A stretch of 64,000 nucleotides of DNA from Bacteroidales bacterium (lineage in GTDB: Bacteria; Bacteroidota; Bacteroidia; Bacteroidales; ML635J-15), in the NCBI GenBank assembly GCA_017620015.1, contig JAFZRE010000025.1:78950-142949 (forward strand), given 5' to 3'. Below the pieces are notes generated by a model. That model did not search any database. It saw only the letters and a list, made by a program, of their open reading frames with translations, and was not told the DNA's origin. The translations under genes and the position numbers were made by a program. Shown in pieces: positions 53,968 through 62,332 of the stretch; the stretch's first letter is position 1; every line of letters starts with the position of its first letter.

Positions 53968-56589
53968 TTAGTTGTTGAGGAACGTGTATATAAGTTCCGC
54001 AGTGCCAATCCTGTAGCCGTCGGAACGGAAAGATATTTGTCCTTCGGCATTTATAATGAATATTAGTGGCGGATTGTCGTTGTATTCCTGCTTTGTGTCG
54101 CTTAAAATCTTTTCCATAAGTCCGTTGCTATCGGTGGTTACCATTGTCTGTTTGGGCAGATTCCATTTTTCCGCCGAGAATGGTTCGGTAAGTTTCTCCG
54201 ATGGAATTGCCATCAGTATGTTGCCGTTCCATTTTTCGTATGATTCACGCATTGCGCCAAATTCCTTCAATGTGTGCTTGGTGGGTTCGCGGTTCGGGTC
54301 GATGAAGCAGAGAACCAGAGATTTTTCCTTAGCCATTGATTTCAGATTTATCGTCTTGCCATCAATCTCAATTTCGGTATCGTCGGCGATAGTTCCGTAA
54401 GTTTCGGCTTGACGTGGAACCAATGGCTTGATTGTCAGTTCCTGCTCTGTGGTTTCGCCTTGCTTTAAGTTGAAAAATACAAGATGTGACAAAACTTCAC
54501 CGTCGCTGTAACGGTTGCCTGTTGATAGCATATAGTAGCCTTCTTCGAGTTCAAGTTCTACTGGGAACTCAGCAACGCGCGGGTCGTCTTCGTAGTCGAA
54601 GGTTGTAAAGTCGCCGTCTTCAAACTTAGCTATCGTGTAGTGTGTCCAGTATTGAGGTTTAAGTTCCGTTGTGCCATTGTATTTAAGGACAAGTTTGCCA
54701 GTTTTTGCAGCTGGTTTTGCATCTTCCATGGCAACAATCTGCCAATGGTTGTTGTCGTACACGAAAATTTGGTGTGTCGCATTGTCAAGGTATGCTGGAA
54801 TATCAAGCGAACGGCAGGCTGCGACGAAGAAAATGTCGCGAGAACGGCTATCGGCATGGCGAAGTTCAAATACTCCGCGTGGCGAAATCGGGCAGTTGAA
54901 GTAATTGCCTTCGGTGTCGGTTTGGATGTTGGCTTTCGTCCAATCCAAAATGGCTGAGTAGGAGGGTGCTGCTCCAAGAATCTTGCTAAGATTTTCGCTT
55001 AGGAACTGTCTCCACGGACGAATCATCTCCACTTCGATGCGTGCTGGTAAAATACCTTTCTTGAAAACTTCAACTGGATATTTGCCGTCGTATTCCATAA
55101 TATGTTGGTTGAGCGTTACTGCTTCGCAGTCGCGCAAGTCCTTGTCTGACAATGATTTTATAAAGTCGTATAGGAAAAGATTTTCGTTCTTTTCGGCATG
55201 TGCATCCATAAAGGCAATGATTTCCTTGTAGTTGCCTTCGCTTTTCTTTACAATTTCGTGGATCTGCTCTGCCGTAAGGTTTTCGTTCGAAATTTTGGCA
55301 ATGTCATCGTCGGTAGGGAATGTTTTTAGGTAGGCGTTGCGTATCGAATCTTCGAAAGCCAGTCGCTTGTTGTTTTTGTCGGCTTCGTCGGGGGTAACAT
55401 TGGTAGTTACTGGTTTTCCTGCTGGCGGAACAATGTCGAAATCCTCTTCGTATTCCTCCCCCGATGTGTGGTTGAGTTTCAGTGTTATAGCATCACTTTC
55501 CCTGACATCAATCTTGGCATAGTCGTATTTGCCGTCCTTGCTTGCCCAGATGAGCAAGTCGCCAAGTCCGGTTGTAAGGCTTGCCTTGCCTTCGCTGTCT
55601 GTTTCGCCAGACGAAATCGGATAATATTCGGCATAGTTGTAAAGCTTGAATTTAACCTTGGCATTTTCTACCGGATTTCCGCTTTCGTTGGTGACAGTCA
55701 CTGTTATCTTCTTGGTATCGGTGTAGTTTGGAAGCATGTTTATCTTCGCGAACAATTCTCCGCTGAAGTTTATTTCCTCGTCGCCCTTGTACTTGCCGAA
55801 AGCGTTTGAGTGTACCATCATGCAACGGGTTGATGGTGCTGCAAACCATCCCATGTCAAGTTTTGCATCGGGTTCGCAGGCACCGAGGAAATACCATTTT
55901 CCATCGACCCACACTTCCACCCAGGCGTGGTTGTCGTCGGTGTGCGCCCAGCGCGGTGTGTAGCATTGGCGTGCAGGAATGCCTACGGCTCTGAGTGCTG
56001 TTACCGTGAATGTCGATTCCTCGCCGCAGCGGCCGAATGATGTGCGTATGCTTGCCAATGGTGCCGATGTACGTGCGTCCGAAGCCCTGTAGCATACCTT
56101 TTCGTGGCACCAGTGGTTGACTTCGAGTGCTGCATCGTACATGCTCATGTCCTTTATGCGGTCTTTTATCTCGTTGAAAATGAACATTCTTGCAGTGTCA
56201 AGATTTTCGTTGTTGACACGGTACACAAGCACGAAATGACGGAAAATATCTTCGGGAACAGTTTTCCCCCACGAGAAAAAGTCGCGTGCCTTGAATGCGT
56301 ATTTCACTTGATTCAGAAAGAACTCGCCGTCGTAGTCGGCAAGGTCGCTGTAGGGCATGTAGGCGTATAGGAATTTCAAGGCTTCGGTTTCCTCGAGCGA
56401 AAGTTTATCGTCGAAAACCGAAAAAAGTTCGGTGCTGCGACCTTCGGCAAGTTCCTTGCGTGCCTCGAAGTCGGTTTCTACCTGCGAACGATATGCCTCG
56501 TCGGTAATGAAATGTTGCTCCTTGTCTTTCTTGCAGGAGACAAGAGAAATTAATATTGCTGCGATTGCAAGTGAGATAAGTCGTTTCAT
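53968..56589 (-). CDS. Transglutaminase-like lipoprotein with thioredoxin-fold C-terminus
   Basis: The 873-residue lipoprotein (lipobox LVSC, Cys19) contains a papain-like transglutaminase core near residues 140-245: GRCGEEST with Cys188, DDNHAWVEVW with His221, and EPDAK with Asp241, an intact triad. A carboxypeptidase-regulatory-like beta domain follows (about 290-370; VTVTNESGNPVENAKVKFKL). A second helical region with an SAILDWTKANI stretch comes next. The last 130 residues resemble a thioredoxin-like AhpC/TSA fold (SLVLCFIDPNREP) without a CxxC pair. Transglutaminase-fold lipoproteins in Bacteroidota often act as proteases or peptidases. It is the last gene of a three-gene minus-strand set. 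Confidence 0.82.
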   Translation of the reverse strand: MKRLISLAIAAILISLVSCKKDKEQHFITDEAYRSQVETDFEARKELAEGRSTELFSVFDDKLSLEETEALKFLYAYMPYSDLADYDGEFFLNQVKYAFKARDFFSWGKTVPEDIFRHFVLVYRVNNENLDTARMFIFNEIKDRIKDMSMYDAALEVNHWCHEKVCYRASDARTSAPLASIRTSFGRCGEESTFTVTALRAVGIPARQCYTPRWAHTDDNHAWVEVWVDGKWYFLGACEPDAKLDMGWFAAPSTRCMMVHSNAFGKYKGDEEINFSGELFAKINMLPNYTDTKKITVTVTNESGNPVENAKVKFKLYNYAEYYPISSGETDSEGKASLTTGLGDLLIWASKDGKYDYAKIDVRESDAITLKLNHTSGEEYEEDFDIVPPAGKPVTTNVTPDEADKNNKRLAFEDSIRNAYLKTFPTDDDIAKISNENLTAEQIHEIVKKSEGNYKEIIAFMDAHAEKNENLFLYDFIKSLSDKDLRDCEAVTLNQHIMEYDGKYPVEVFKKGILPARIEVEMIRPWRQFLSENLSKILGAAPSYSAILDWTKANIQTDTEGNYFNCPISPRGVFELRHADSRSRDIFFVAACRSLDIPAYLDNATHQIFVYDNNHWQIVAMEDAKPAAKTGKLVLKYNGTTELKPQYWTHYTIAKFEDGDFTTFDYEDDPRVAEFPVELELEEGYYMLSTGNRYSDGEVLSHLVFFNLKQGETTEQELTIKPLVPRQAETYGTIADDTEIEIDGKTINLKSMAKEKSLVLCFIDPNREPTKHTLKEFGAMRESYEKWNGNILMAIPSEKLTEPFSAEKWNLPKQTMVTTDSNGLMEKILSDTKQEYNDNPPLIFIINAEGQISFRSDGYRIGTAELIYTFLNN

Positions 56590-56593
56590 GGTA

Positions 56594-57502
56594 TTATTCC
56601 TCAACTTTTTCAATCTTGAATTTCAAATTTTTAGCATTGTCCTTTAAGTTTACAAAGGCGTTCAGCAACGTGAAGTCGCTTTTGTAGTACCTTGGTTGTG
56701 CTTCGATAGTTTCGTCTGTGCATTTAAAGTTGAATTGCGGGCATCTGTCGAAACTGTTGCCAGTGCTGTCAACAATCCACAGAATGAATTCGTCATCCGG
56801 GGTAGCACCATCGATTTTTACGCCCTTTGTGCTTATGTAGCGATAGTCTGTCATGTAGAAATCAAGGTTTTGATTTTCAATTTCGTAGCCATCTGCAATC
56901 TTAGAGTCGAAAGGTGTAAGTGTTAGCAACGGCTCGTTGTCTTCTATTTTAAGGATACTTGAGAATGTATCTGCTTTTTGTGGAATACTAAAATGTGAAA
57001 GGCGATCCTTCAAGTTTACAATCATCATACAGAAGAAGGTCACTGATATTGCAATAATCACAATGGTATACCAGGTGTTGAATCTGCTGATTAGCTTTTT
57101 CTTGTGCATATCCACTTGCCTTGTCTGCGCTTTGAATTTTTCAATGTATTCCTTTACATCGGGATAGTCGCCGTATTTAATTTTTAATTTGTCATTAATA
57201 TCTATGATTTCCTTGGCAGTGAGTTTGTCGACTCGTGTGTCTGCCTTCTTTTCGCTTTCCTTTTTCTTCAGCTTTAATCCGAACGAGAGAAGCATAGGAC
57301 CCATCAATACCGCCATCGCACCGATAATTATATTGAAAGTCAGAATGCCAGCAAACAATATGATAGACAATGTTATAACTATTTTGGGGACATTATGTTC
57401 GATTACATCGCTCATGTTGCGCGGATATTTGTTTTTGAATCCAGTAAGTACTTTTTCGTTACTTTGCATTAATACCTGGAAATTATTTTTGTTTGTGTCC
57501 AT
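56594..57502 (-). CDS. Membrane protein of unknown function
   Basis: The 302-residue protein has two close membrane helices (about 38-75) and a third at about 148-166, then a soluble C-terminal domain of about 130 residues (DGYEIENQNLDFYMTDYRYI, then FILWIVDSTGNSFDRCPQF). I recognise no family. It lies between a zinc-ribbon membrane protein (24 bp away) and a transglutaminase lipoprotein (4 bp away) on the same strand, which suggests a common transcript. The first two proteins of this set share a predicted layout: cytoplasmic N-terminal part, membrane helices, extracytoplasmic C-terminal domain. Confidence 0.75.
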   Translation of the reverse strand: MDTNKNNFQVLMQSNEKVLTGFKNKYPRNMSDVIEHNVPKIVITLSIILFAGILTFNIIIGAMAVLMGPMLLSFGLKLKKKESEKKADTRVDKLTAKEIIDINDKLKIKYGDYPDVKEYIEKFKAQTRQVDMHKKKLISRFNTWYTIVIIAISVTFFCMMIVNLKDRLSHFSIPQKADTFSSILKIEDNEPLLTLTPFDSKIADGYEIENQNLDFYMTDYRYISTKGVKIDGATPDDEFILWIVDSTGNSFDRCPQFNFKCTDETIEAQPRYYKSDFTLLNAFVNLKDNAKNLKFKIEKVEE

Positions 57503-57526
57503 TTTCTTCGGTTTTAAGGTTGCTTA

Positions 57527-59002
57527 TTACATTATCATAAAATAGTATGCGCTGTCGAGGGCTTGCTTTACGAGTTCAAAGTCGTTGGTAGTTTTGTAGC
57601 TGACAAAGTTAACTCGGCATTTGCCCTTGCCTTTTTCGATAATGCCTTTGGTGTTGTAAAAGTCGGTACTGTCACCTGCATACACATCCAGCAAAATAGG
57701 AGGTAGGCCTGTTATGACTTCGTAGTCCTTTGTAAACAATACTATGCCGAATGGCAATAGCGTGTCGGCGCTGTGGTTCGCCCGTCCGGTTGACGACAAT
57801 TCAACATTGTCGAGCCTAATCTTGAAATGAGTGATTGCGCTATCGTTAAGAAGCCAGTTGCGTGATATTATATCGGCATGCAGATTGGCAGTAGAATTAG
57901 CTTTTAAGTATGGGGTTCTACTTGTGGGGTAGTTGATTTCGTTGGTTGCCTTGATTGTGGTTGTTCGGCTGCTAAGTTCATAGTATTTCGCGAATTCTGT
58001 CTTGTTTTCTTCGTACAATATAGGATCTTGGGTGAGAACTTCTTTGGGCAAATTAGTGTCGTATTCATATTTATGATGAGGCAACAGGAATGGTATCGGT
58101 ATAGATACCAAGGTAATCGCCACAAGCATTAGCACGAGCTTGTTGCGGTTTTTCCTTTTGTTTTCCTTTACATCGTCTATCATTTTTCCGAATTGTGCAA
58201 GGACTTCTTTTGCTTCATGGTTTTTCCCGTAAAGCGAATCTACATGGCGGGTGTACATTTCGTAGAAGCTAAGGAATAGGTAGAATTGCGAGTCCTCTTT
58301 TGCAACAGGCGATTCTTCAATGTTTCTGTTCTTAAGCCCCCTGAATGCAAGAACAAAGAGCACTATTGATATTATTCCAAAGATTCCCGTAATTGTGTCG
58401 CTGACTTCGAATTGCGATATTATGGCCATTAGGAATACAAGCGCACCGACATAAAGCATCACCATTTCTTTTCGGAACGAAAGGACTTCCTTGAAAGTAG
58501 TCTTGTGTGTGAGTTTCATTCCTTCGATGTACTCGTTCATTGAGTTTATAAGGTTCCGGATGTTCAGGTCCGAGTCGGTTTGCTCGTGCAGAATGTGTCC
58601 GCAGGTGGGGCAGATGTTGCTGATGAGCGGAAATGGCGTTCCACAGTCGGGACAGGTTTTCGCGTTTTCGTTTGCGATGATATTTACATCGTCACCGGTA
58701 ATTGTGCTTGAGTTTCCGTGTCCGCTGCTATGTTTGAATTTATCGTACTCGTAGCCGCAATACGGGCAGGTGTCCGAAATTAGCGGAATCTGCGCACCGC
58801 AGCTGGGGCAGTGGTCAAGGTCTTCCTTTGCCATGCTGCTTATTTTTGCCTCCAGCGACTTGTTGAGGTATTCGTTTATCTCTTCGGCGGGAATTCCTTC
58901 CTTGATGCCCTCGTTTATTATAGTTTCTCGCTCTACAAAAGTAAGGACTTTGTCCTTCAGTGCGATTTCGGTCAGTTGCTTTATTCTGTCTGGTATTACC
59001 AT
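57527..59002 (-). CDS. Membrane protein with two zinc ribbons
   Basis: The 491-residue protein has two CxxC-CxxC ribbons: CPSCGAQIPLISDTCPYCG (about 65-83) and CPDCGTPFPLISNICPTCG (about 116-134). Each is likely to bind one zinc. After a helical stretch (RNLINSMNEYIEGM) come two membrane helices (about 183-225) and another at about 290-312, then an extracytoplasmic C-terminal domain (ITHFKIRLDNVELSSTG, ITGLPPILLDVYAGD). The helical N-terminus (VLTFVERETIINEGIKEGI) resembles short SHOCT/pepco-like motifs that often precede zinc ribbons. Function is unknown. It is the first gene of the transglutaminase set. Confidence 0.75.
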   Translation of the reverse strand: MVIPDRIKQLTEIALKDKVLTFVERETIINEGIKEGIPAEEINEYLNKSLEAKISSMAKEDLDHCPSCGAQIPLISDTCPYCGYEYDKFKHSSGHGNSSTITGDDVNIIANENAKTCPDCGTPFPLISNICPTCGHILHEQTDSDLNIRNLINSMNEYIEGMKLTHKTTFKEVLSFRKEMVMLYVGALVFLMAIISQFEVSDTITGIFGIISIVLFVLAFRGLKNRNIEESPVAKEDSQFYLFLSFYEMYTRHVDSLYGKNHEAKEVLAQFGKMIDDVKENKRKNRNKLVLMLVAITLVSIPIPFLLPHHKYEYDTNLPKEVLTQDPILYEENKTEFAKYYELSSRTTTIKATNEINYPTSRTPYLKANSTANLHADIISRNWLLNDSAITHFKIRLDNVELSSTGRANHSADTLLPFGIVLFTKDYEVITGLPPILLDVYAGDSTDFYNTKGIIEKGKGKCRVNFVSYKTTNDFELVKQALDSAYYFMIM

Positions 59003-59149
59003 ATTTTTATTTGTTTAAAACGTCAAGCAAAAGTAACAAATATATCTGAATCTTGGTTATGTAAATCGTTGCAGATTAATTGTGTCGCCTAAGAACAAAT
59101 GTCCTATCCCCGAAGCCTGCCAATTTTTTTTATTTTTCGCCGATCCCAG

Positions 59150-59218
59150 CAAGCAAATTACGATTTGCCGTTGGGCGAGGAATATGCAAGGCTTATTGAA
59201 GGATTTATGAGAATGTGA
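59150..59218 (+). pseudogene. Possible 3' gene remnant before the 29-bp repeat
   Basis: In one plus-strand frame the bases just before the repeat encode a peptide ending YDLPLGEEYARLIEGFMRM, with a TGA at 59216-59218 directly touching the repeat. The codon pattern looks protein-coding, but no start or upstream homology is visible in this gap. It may be the tail of a gene cut by an ancient insertion. Confidence 0.3.
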
Positions 59219-59247
59219 ACAAAAATAAAGTTCAACTTTAGATTTGT
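59219..59247. repeat. 29-bp direct repeat, downstream copy
   Basis: This 29-bp sequence is identical, base for base, to 60448-60476. It has a palindromic core TAAAGTTCAACTTTA. The two copies flank the first DUF4143 ATPase gene in the same orientation, 38 bp beyond its stop and 7 bp before its start. Confidence 0.9.
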
Positions 59248-59285
59248 TCAGTTGGTTGTTTTATTGTTGATATCTAATGATTTAT

Positions 59286-60440
59286 CTAGTATGTAAATTC
59301 ACGGAAGTTGTAAATTCCTTCCAATTGTGATTCACGAGTATCTTCACCATCGTATAAAACTGCAGATTCACGCACATTCCCGCCAAAAATCTTGCTGACA
59401 GCCCTGAGGTTCTCAAAGAAATTAGAATTAAAAGTCCTTGATGATTTTATTTCATATAAACCAAATTCGTTTCCTTGTTGTTGGACGAGGTCAACTTCGG
59501 TCCCTCGACTATCGCGGTAAAAATAGCAATTGGGCAATTTGCCGGCGTTAAGGTTTGATTTAATAAATTCTGCTACAACAAGATTCTCGAAAATTGCCCC
59601 ACGCAATGGGTGTGTTTCTAATTGTCTAGGGCTTTCTATTCCGAGTAAAAGACACAAAATTCCTGTGTCGTAGAAGTATATTTTGGGCGATTTTACCAGC
59701 CTTTTGCTGATGTTTGCATAAAATGGAGGCAATTTAAACACAATGTACGATGCTTCCAATACACTGAGCCATTCCTTAATTGTCGGTGCCGAAACTCCAG
59801 TTTCGTTTGATAGCGCAGCGAAATTGCACTCAGAACCAACCCTTCCAGCACAGAGTCTGACGAATAGTTGAAATTGAGACAAGTCCTTGACCTTGATTAG
59901 CTGGTGCATATCGCGTTCAATGTAGGTGCTGTAATAATTTGAATACAGGCGCGTAGGTGGAGTTTCAAGTGTGTATGCTGCAGGATATAGTCCTTTGAAT
60001 ATAAGTTCATCTGTCGTCATTTCTGAAATCGAACCAAAAACCTCACCAATGCTAAATGGTGGCAATGTAAAAAGTGAGGCTCTTCCTGCCAGCGACTGTG
60101 TAACATTCTGCAACATGCCGAAATTGTTACTTCCTGTAAGTACAAAACGCTTGTCAGAGCCTTTGTCGACTGCAACTTGAATATACGAAAACAAGTCGGG
60201 CAAATGGTGTACTTCATCAATTATTACTCCGCCTTTTATGTTGTCAATAAACTTTTGCATATCGTCACGAATAATTTCCCTTGTCGGAATATTCTCAAGG
60301 TTTACATAATCGTAATCGGGAAAAAGCATCCTGCAAAGCGTAGTTTTGCCAACCTGTCGTGGCCCCGTGATAACTATTACTTTGTAGTATTGTAAATCGT
60401 TTTTTATTGATTCTGAGATAGTTCGGTATATATAATCCAT
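59286..60440 (-). CDS. AAA ATPase with DUF4143 domain (first)
   Basis: The 384-residue protein has the AAA_14 N-terminal domain with Walker A GPRQVGKTTL near residue 32, Walker B IIDEVHHL, an arginine-sensor VLTGSNNFGM stretch, and a C-terminal DUF4143 domain. That domain has SLSNETGVSAPTIKEWLSVLEASYI, YFYDTGILCLLLG, FENLVVAEFIKS and YFYRDSRGTEVDLV, the last like a restriction-endonuclease-fold element. These ATPases are abundant in Bacteroidota and archaea; their role is unknown, with links to mobile elements and defence suspected. The ATG at 60440 is chosen; the 29-bp repeat lies 7 bp upstream and contains its -7 box and a palindrome. Confidence 0.88.
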   Translation of the reverse strand: MDYIYRTISESIKNDLQYYKVIVITGPRQVGKTTLCRMLFPDYDYVNLENIPTREIIRDDMQKFIDNIKGGVIIDEVHHLPDLFSYIQVAVDKGSDKRFVLTGSNNFGMLQNVTQSLAGRASLFTLPPFSIGEVFGSISEMTTDELIFKGLYPAAYTLETPPTRLYSNYYSTYIERDMHQLIKVKDLSQFQLFVRLCAGRVGSECNFAALSNETGVSAPTIKEWLSVLEASYIVFKLPPFYANISKRLVKSPKIYFYDTGILCLLLGIESPRQLETHPLRGAIFENLVVAEFIKSNLNAGKLPNCYFYRDSRGTEVDLVQQQGNEFGLYEIKSSRTFNSNFFENLRAVSKIFGGNVRESAVLYDGEDTRESQLEGIYNFREFTY

Positions 60441-60447
60441 AATTTGT

Positions 60448-60480
60448 ACAAAAATAAAGTTCAACTTTAGATTTGTGCAA
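60448..60480 (-). promoter_or_regulatory. Promoter with palindromic operator, upstream repeat copy
   Basis: On the minus strand TTG (60480-60478), a 21-nt spacer and TATTTTTG (60456-60449) form the promoter of the ATPase gene. The palindrome TAAAGTTGAACTTTA (60469-60455) fills the space between the two boxes, the classic place for a repressor operator. The transcript would begin only a few bases before the ATG. A second TATTTTTG (60485-60478) could give a slightly longer leader. Confidence 0.6.
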
Positions 60481-60518
60481 AAATAATATTATTTTCTGAT
60501 ATAGAAAAAGTTAGGTGA

Positions 60519-60614
60519 AAAAATATTCTAGAGACTTTCAGATGCCGTCTTGTCGAAGGGGCGGACTATTACAACCTGCGCAAATTCGTTGGCGAGAAAG
60601 ATGATGATTATTGA
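60519..60614 (+). pseudogene. Possible 3' gene remnant
   Basis: A plus-strand frame encodes ETFRCRLVEGADYYNLRKFV then GEKDDDY and a TGA at 60612-60614, bounded upstream by a stop at 60516-60518. A second short frame at 60728-60760 ends NLRKFVAEN. The shared NLRKFV tract comes from a 15-bp DNA repeat (60577-60591, 60735-60749). They look like duplicated gene tails, but no parent gene is in the window. Confidence 0.35.
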
Positions 60615-60749
60615 TTATCCCAGCATTCCTTTGTCAAATTTTTGCGAATAGATTTGCGGTCGTGTCAAATTTTTGCGAATAAAAATACTACAATGTCAAA
60701 TTTTTGCGAATAAAAATTTCCTTGCACTCCAATTTGCGCAAATTCGTTG
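60577..60749. repeat. 15-bp direct repeat bracketing the 31-bp array
   Basis: TGCGCAAATTCGTTG occurs exactly at 60577-60591 and 60735-60749, on either side of the three-unit array at 60632-60724. It could be a duplicated target site or a duplicated gene end. Confidence 0.7.
60632..60724. repeat. Three-unit tandem array, period exactly 31 bp
   Basis: Units begin at 60632, 60663 and 60694. The first 19 bases (TGTCAAATTTTTGCGAATA) are identical in all three; the second and third extend the match by five bases. The remaining 7-12 bases differ. Two earlier words in the same region (CAAATTCG) show reduced similarity. The array is not next to cas genes. Confidence 0.9.
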
Positions 60750-60855
60750 CTGAAAATTAGAATGTATCACTCAAAAGACAGTTTTCACTTTTATAATATG
60801 CAAGAATGTACTCAGTCAATTAATAGGCTTATATTCTGCAACTTATATAGTTTCT

Positions 60856-60941
60856 TGCAGGTTTTCGGAGGTTATTTTGTTGCAGAATGCAGATTTTTGG
60901 AGGTTATTTTTGTGTCGAATGCAGATTTTCGGAGGTTTTTG
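60856..60941. repeat. Downstream array of the second ATPase gene, period 32 bp
   Basis: Three units with consensus TGCAGATTTTCGGAGGTTAT begin at 60856, 60888 and 60920, spaced exactly 32 bp. They end 36 bp beyond the ATPase stop codon. The last one is followed by a 45-bp stretch (60899-60943, overlapping the unit) that is nearly identical to 62394-62438 on the other side of the gene. Confidence 0.9.
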
Positions 60942-60977
60942 TCTCGCCAAACTGCCCCAACACTAATGTGCCCTTTT

Positions 60978-62276
60978 TTACAGAAACATCGCCAGATACA
61001 ACGGCATCGTTATCTTATTGTCAACCACACCGACATTAGACATGCCAAATTTGTAGCCTTTTTCAATGCCCTTCCACATAAGCACGGTATTGAGCGACTG
61101 CGACCTGCCTTTTTTAGACTTCACCTCCAACGGCAAAGGACTAGCCCCATGTGTTAGCACGAACTCAATCTCAACCGACGAATCGTCCTTCTTGTAGAAA
61201 TAAAGCGGATACTTCTTCTTGTGCAAGATGTCGGCCATAAGGTTCTCATATATACCACCTTTCGCAGGGCCTTCAAGCGTATCGTCTATCAATGCTGCCT
61301 TCATTTCAAAGCCATACATCGAAATCAGTAGTCCAATATCACCCATATATATGCGGAATTGATCATCCCTGACGTACGCCGACAACGGGAACTGCAAGGC
61401 GGACAAATTGTAGCAATACGCCACAATGCCAGCATCGCGAAGCCAATCAAGGGAGTTGGCAAATTTCCGCGCTGTTCCGTTATGTTCAACTACCGAATAC
61501 TGGAATTTGGTGTTTTCCTTCGCCAACTGCTTAGGAATCGACAGGAAACAGCTACGCGCTTTGGGCCGGTCTGCCGTTTCTGCATACTTGGCAATGTCGT
61601 TCAGATAGGCAGAAATTATTTTTTCCTGCTCCTGATGGACAATGCCGAAATTCTTGGTGGCAAGGAACTGGTTTACAACAGCTGGCATTCCTCCAACCAC
61701 CATATATTCACGAAGATAGCTTATCATCTTTCGATGAATAGGTTCATCTATCTTTTCTTGTTTCACGAAGTGTTCCTTAAGCGAATTTATTGTATCCTGC
61801 GAAAATCCGACTGCCCACAGATATTCCTCGAAATCAAGCGAAAACATATCGACCTGCCGTTCGTAACCTACAGGGAAAGACGGCACTGCCTTGTAGTTAA
61901 TGCCCAACAATGACCCCGATGCAATAACATCGTAATTATCGTCTATCGCCCAGAATTTAAGCGAAGCCCTTGCTTGTGGACAAGCTTGTATTTCGTCAAG
62001 GAAAATCAAGGTCTTGTGAGGAACAAAGCGGGCTTCTGGAATATATATAGAAATTCCCTTAATCATTTCTGGCACAGTCAATTCTCCATTGAAAGCAGAC
62101 TTCAATGCTGGATACTGCTCGAAATTGATTTCGACAAACGATTCGTAATTGTTTCGGGCAAAATCCTCTATGATATATGTCTTGCCAATTTGACGCGCAC
62201 CACGCACAAGAAGACACTCCTTCTGCTTGGTACTTTTCCAGTGTTTTAGATAGTCTGTAAACTTTCGTTTTAACAT
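60978..62276 (-). CDS. AAA ATPase with DUF4143 domain (second)
   Basis: The 432-residue protein has Walker A GARQIGKTYI near residue 26, Walker B LIFLDEIQACP, a sensor VIASGSLLG and a C-terminal DUF4143 domain with GIYENLMADILHKK and YFYKKDDSSVEIEFVLTHG, a nuclease-fold-like motif. It is related to, but clearly different from, the first ATPase (GARQIGK against GPRQVGK). It starts at the ATG 62276. It is flanked on both sides by 32-bp period arrays of one consensus. No partner gene overlaps it. Confidence 0.9.
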   Translation of the reverse strand: MLKRKFTDYLKHWKSTKQKECLLVRGARQIGKTYIIEDFARNNYESFVEINFEQYPALKSAFNGELTVPEMIKGISIYIPEARFVPHKTLIFLDEIQACPQARASLKFWAIDDNYDVIASGSLLGINYKAVPSFPVGYERQVDMFSLDFEEYLWAVGFSQDTINSLKEHFVKQEKIDEPIHRKMISYLREYMVVGGMPAVVNQFLATKNFGIVHQEQEKIISAYLNDIAKYAETADRPKARSCFLSIPKQLAKENTKFQYSVVEHNGTARKFANSLDWLRDAGIVAYCYNLSALQFPLSAYVRDDQFRIYMGDIGLLISMYGFEMKAALIDDTLEGPAKGGIYENLMADILHKKKYPLYFYKKDDSSVEIEFVLTHGASPLPLEVKSKKGRSQSLNTVLMWKGIEKGYKFGMSNVGVVDNKITMPLYLAMFL

Positions 62277-62300
62277 ATAGATCTAATTATTTGATTGCTG

Positions 62301-62332
62301 CAAAATTACAAACCTATTTGCAGATTTCCAAA
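62301..62332 (-). promoter_or_regulatory. Promoter of the second ATPase gene, overlapping a repeat unit
   Basis: On the minus strand TTTG (62332-62329), a 20-nt spacer and TAATTTTG (62308-62301) fit the Bacteroidota promoter exactly. The -33 box lies inside the innermost array unit (62319-62341), which differs from the other units at just those bases (CCTTTGG where the others read CCTCCGA). Confidence 0.7.

Noticed and set aside
60632..60724. CRISPR array
   Set aside because: The conserved part is about 19-24 bp and the variable part only 7-12 bp, far shorter than CRISPR spacers. There are just three units and no cas genes. The same applies to the 32-bp arrays at 60856 and 62319.
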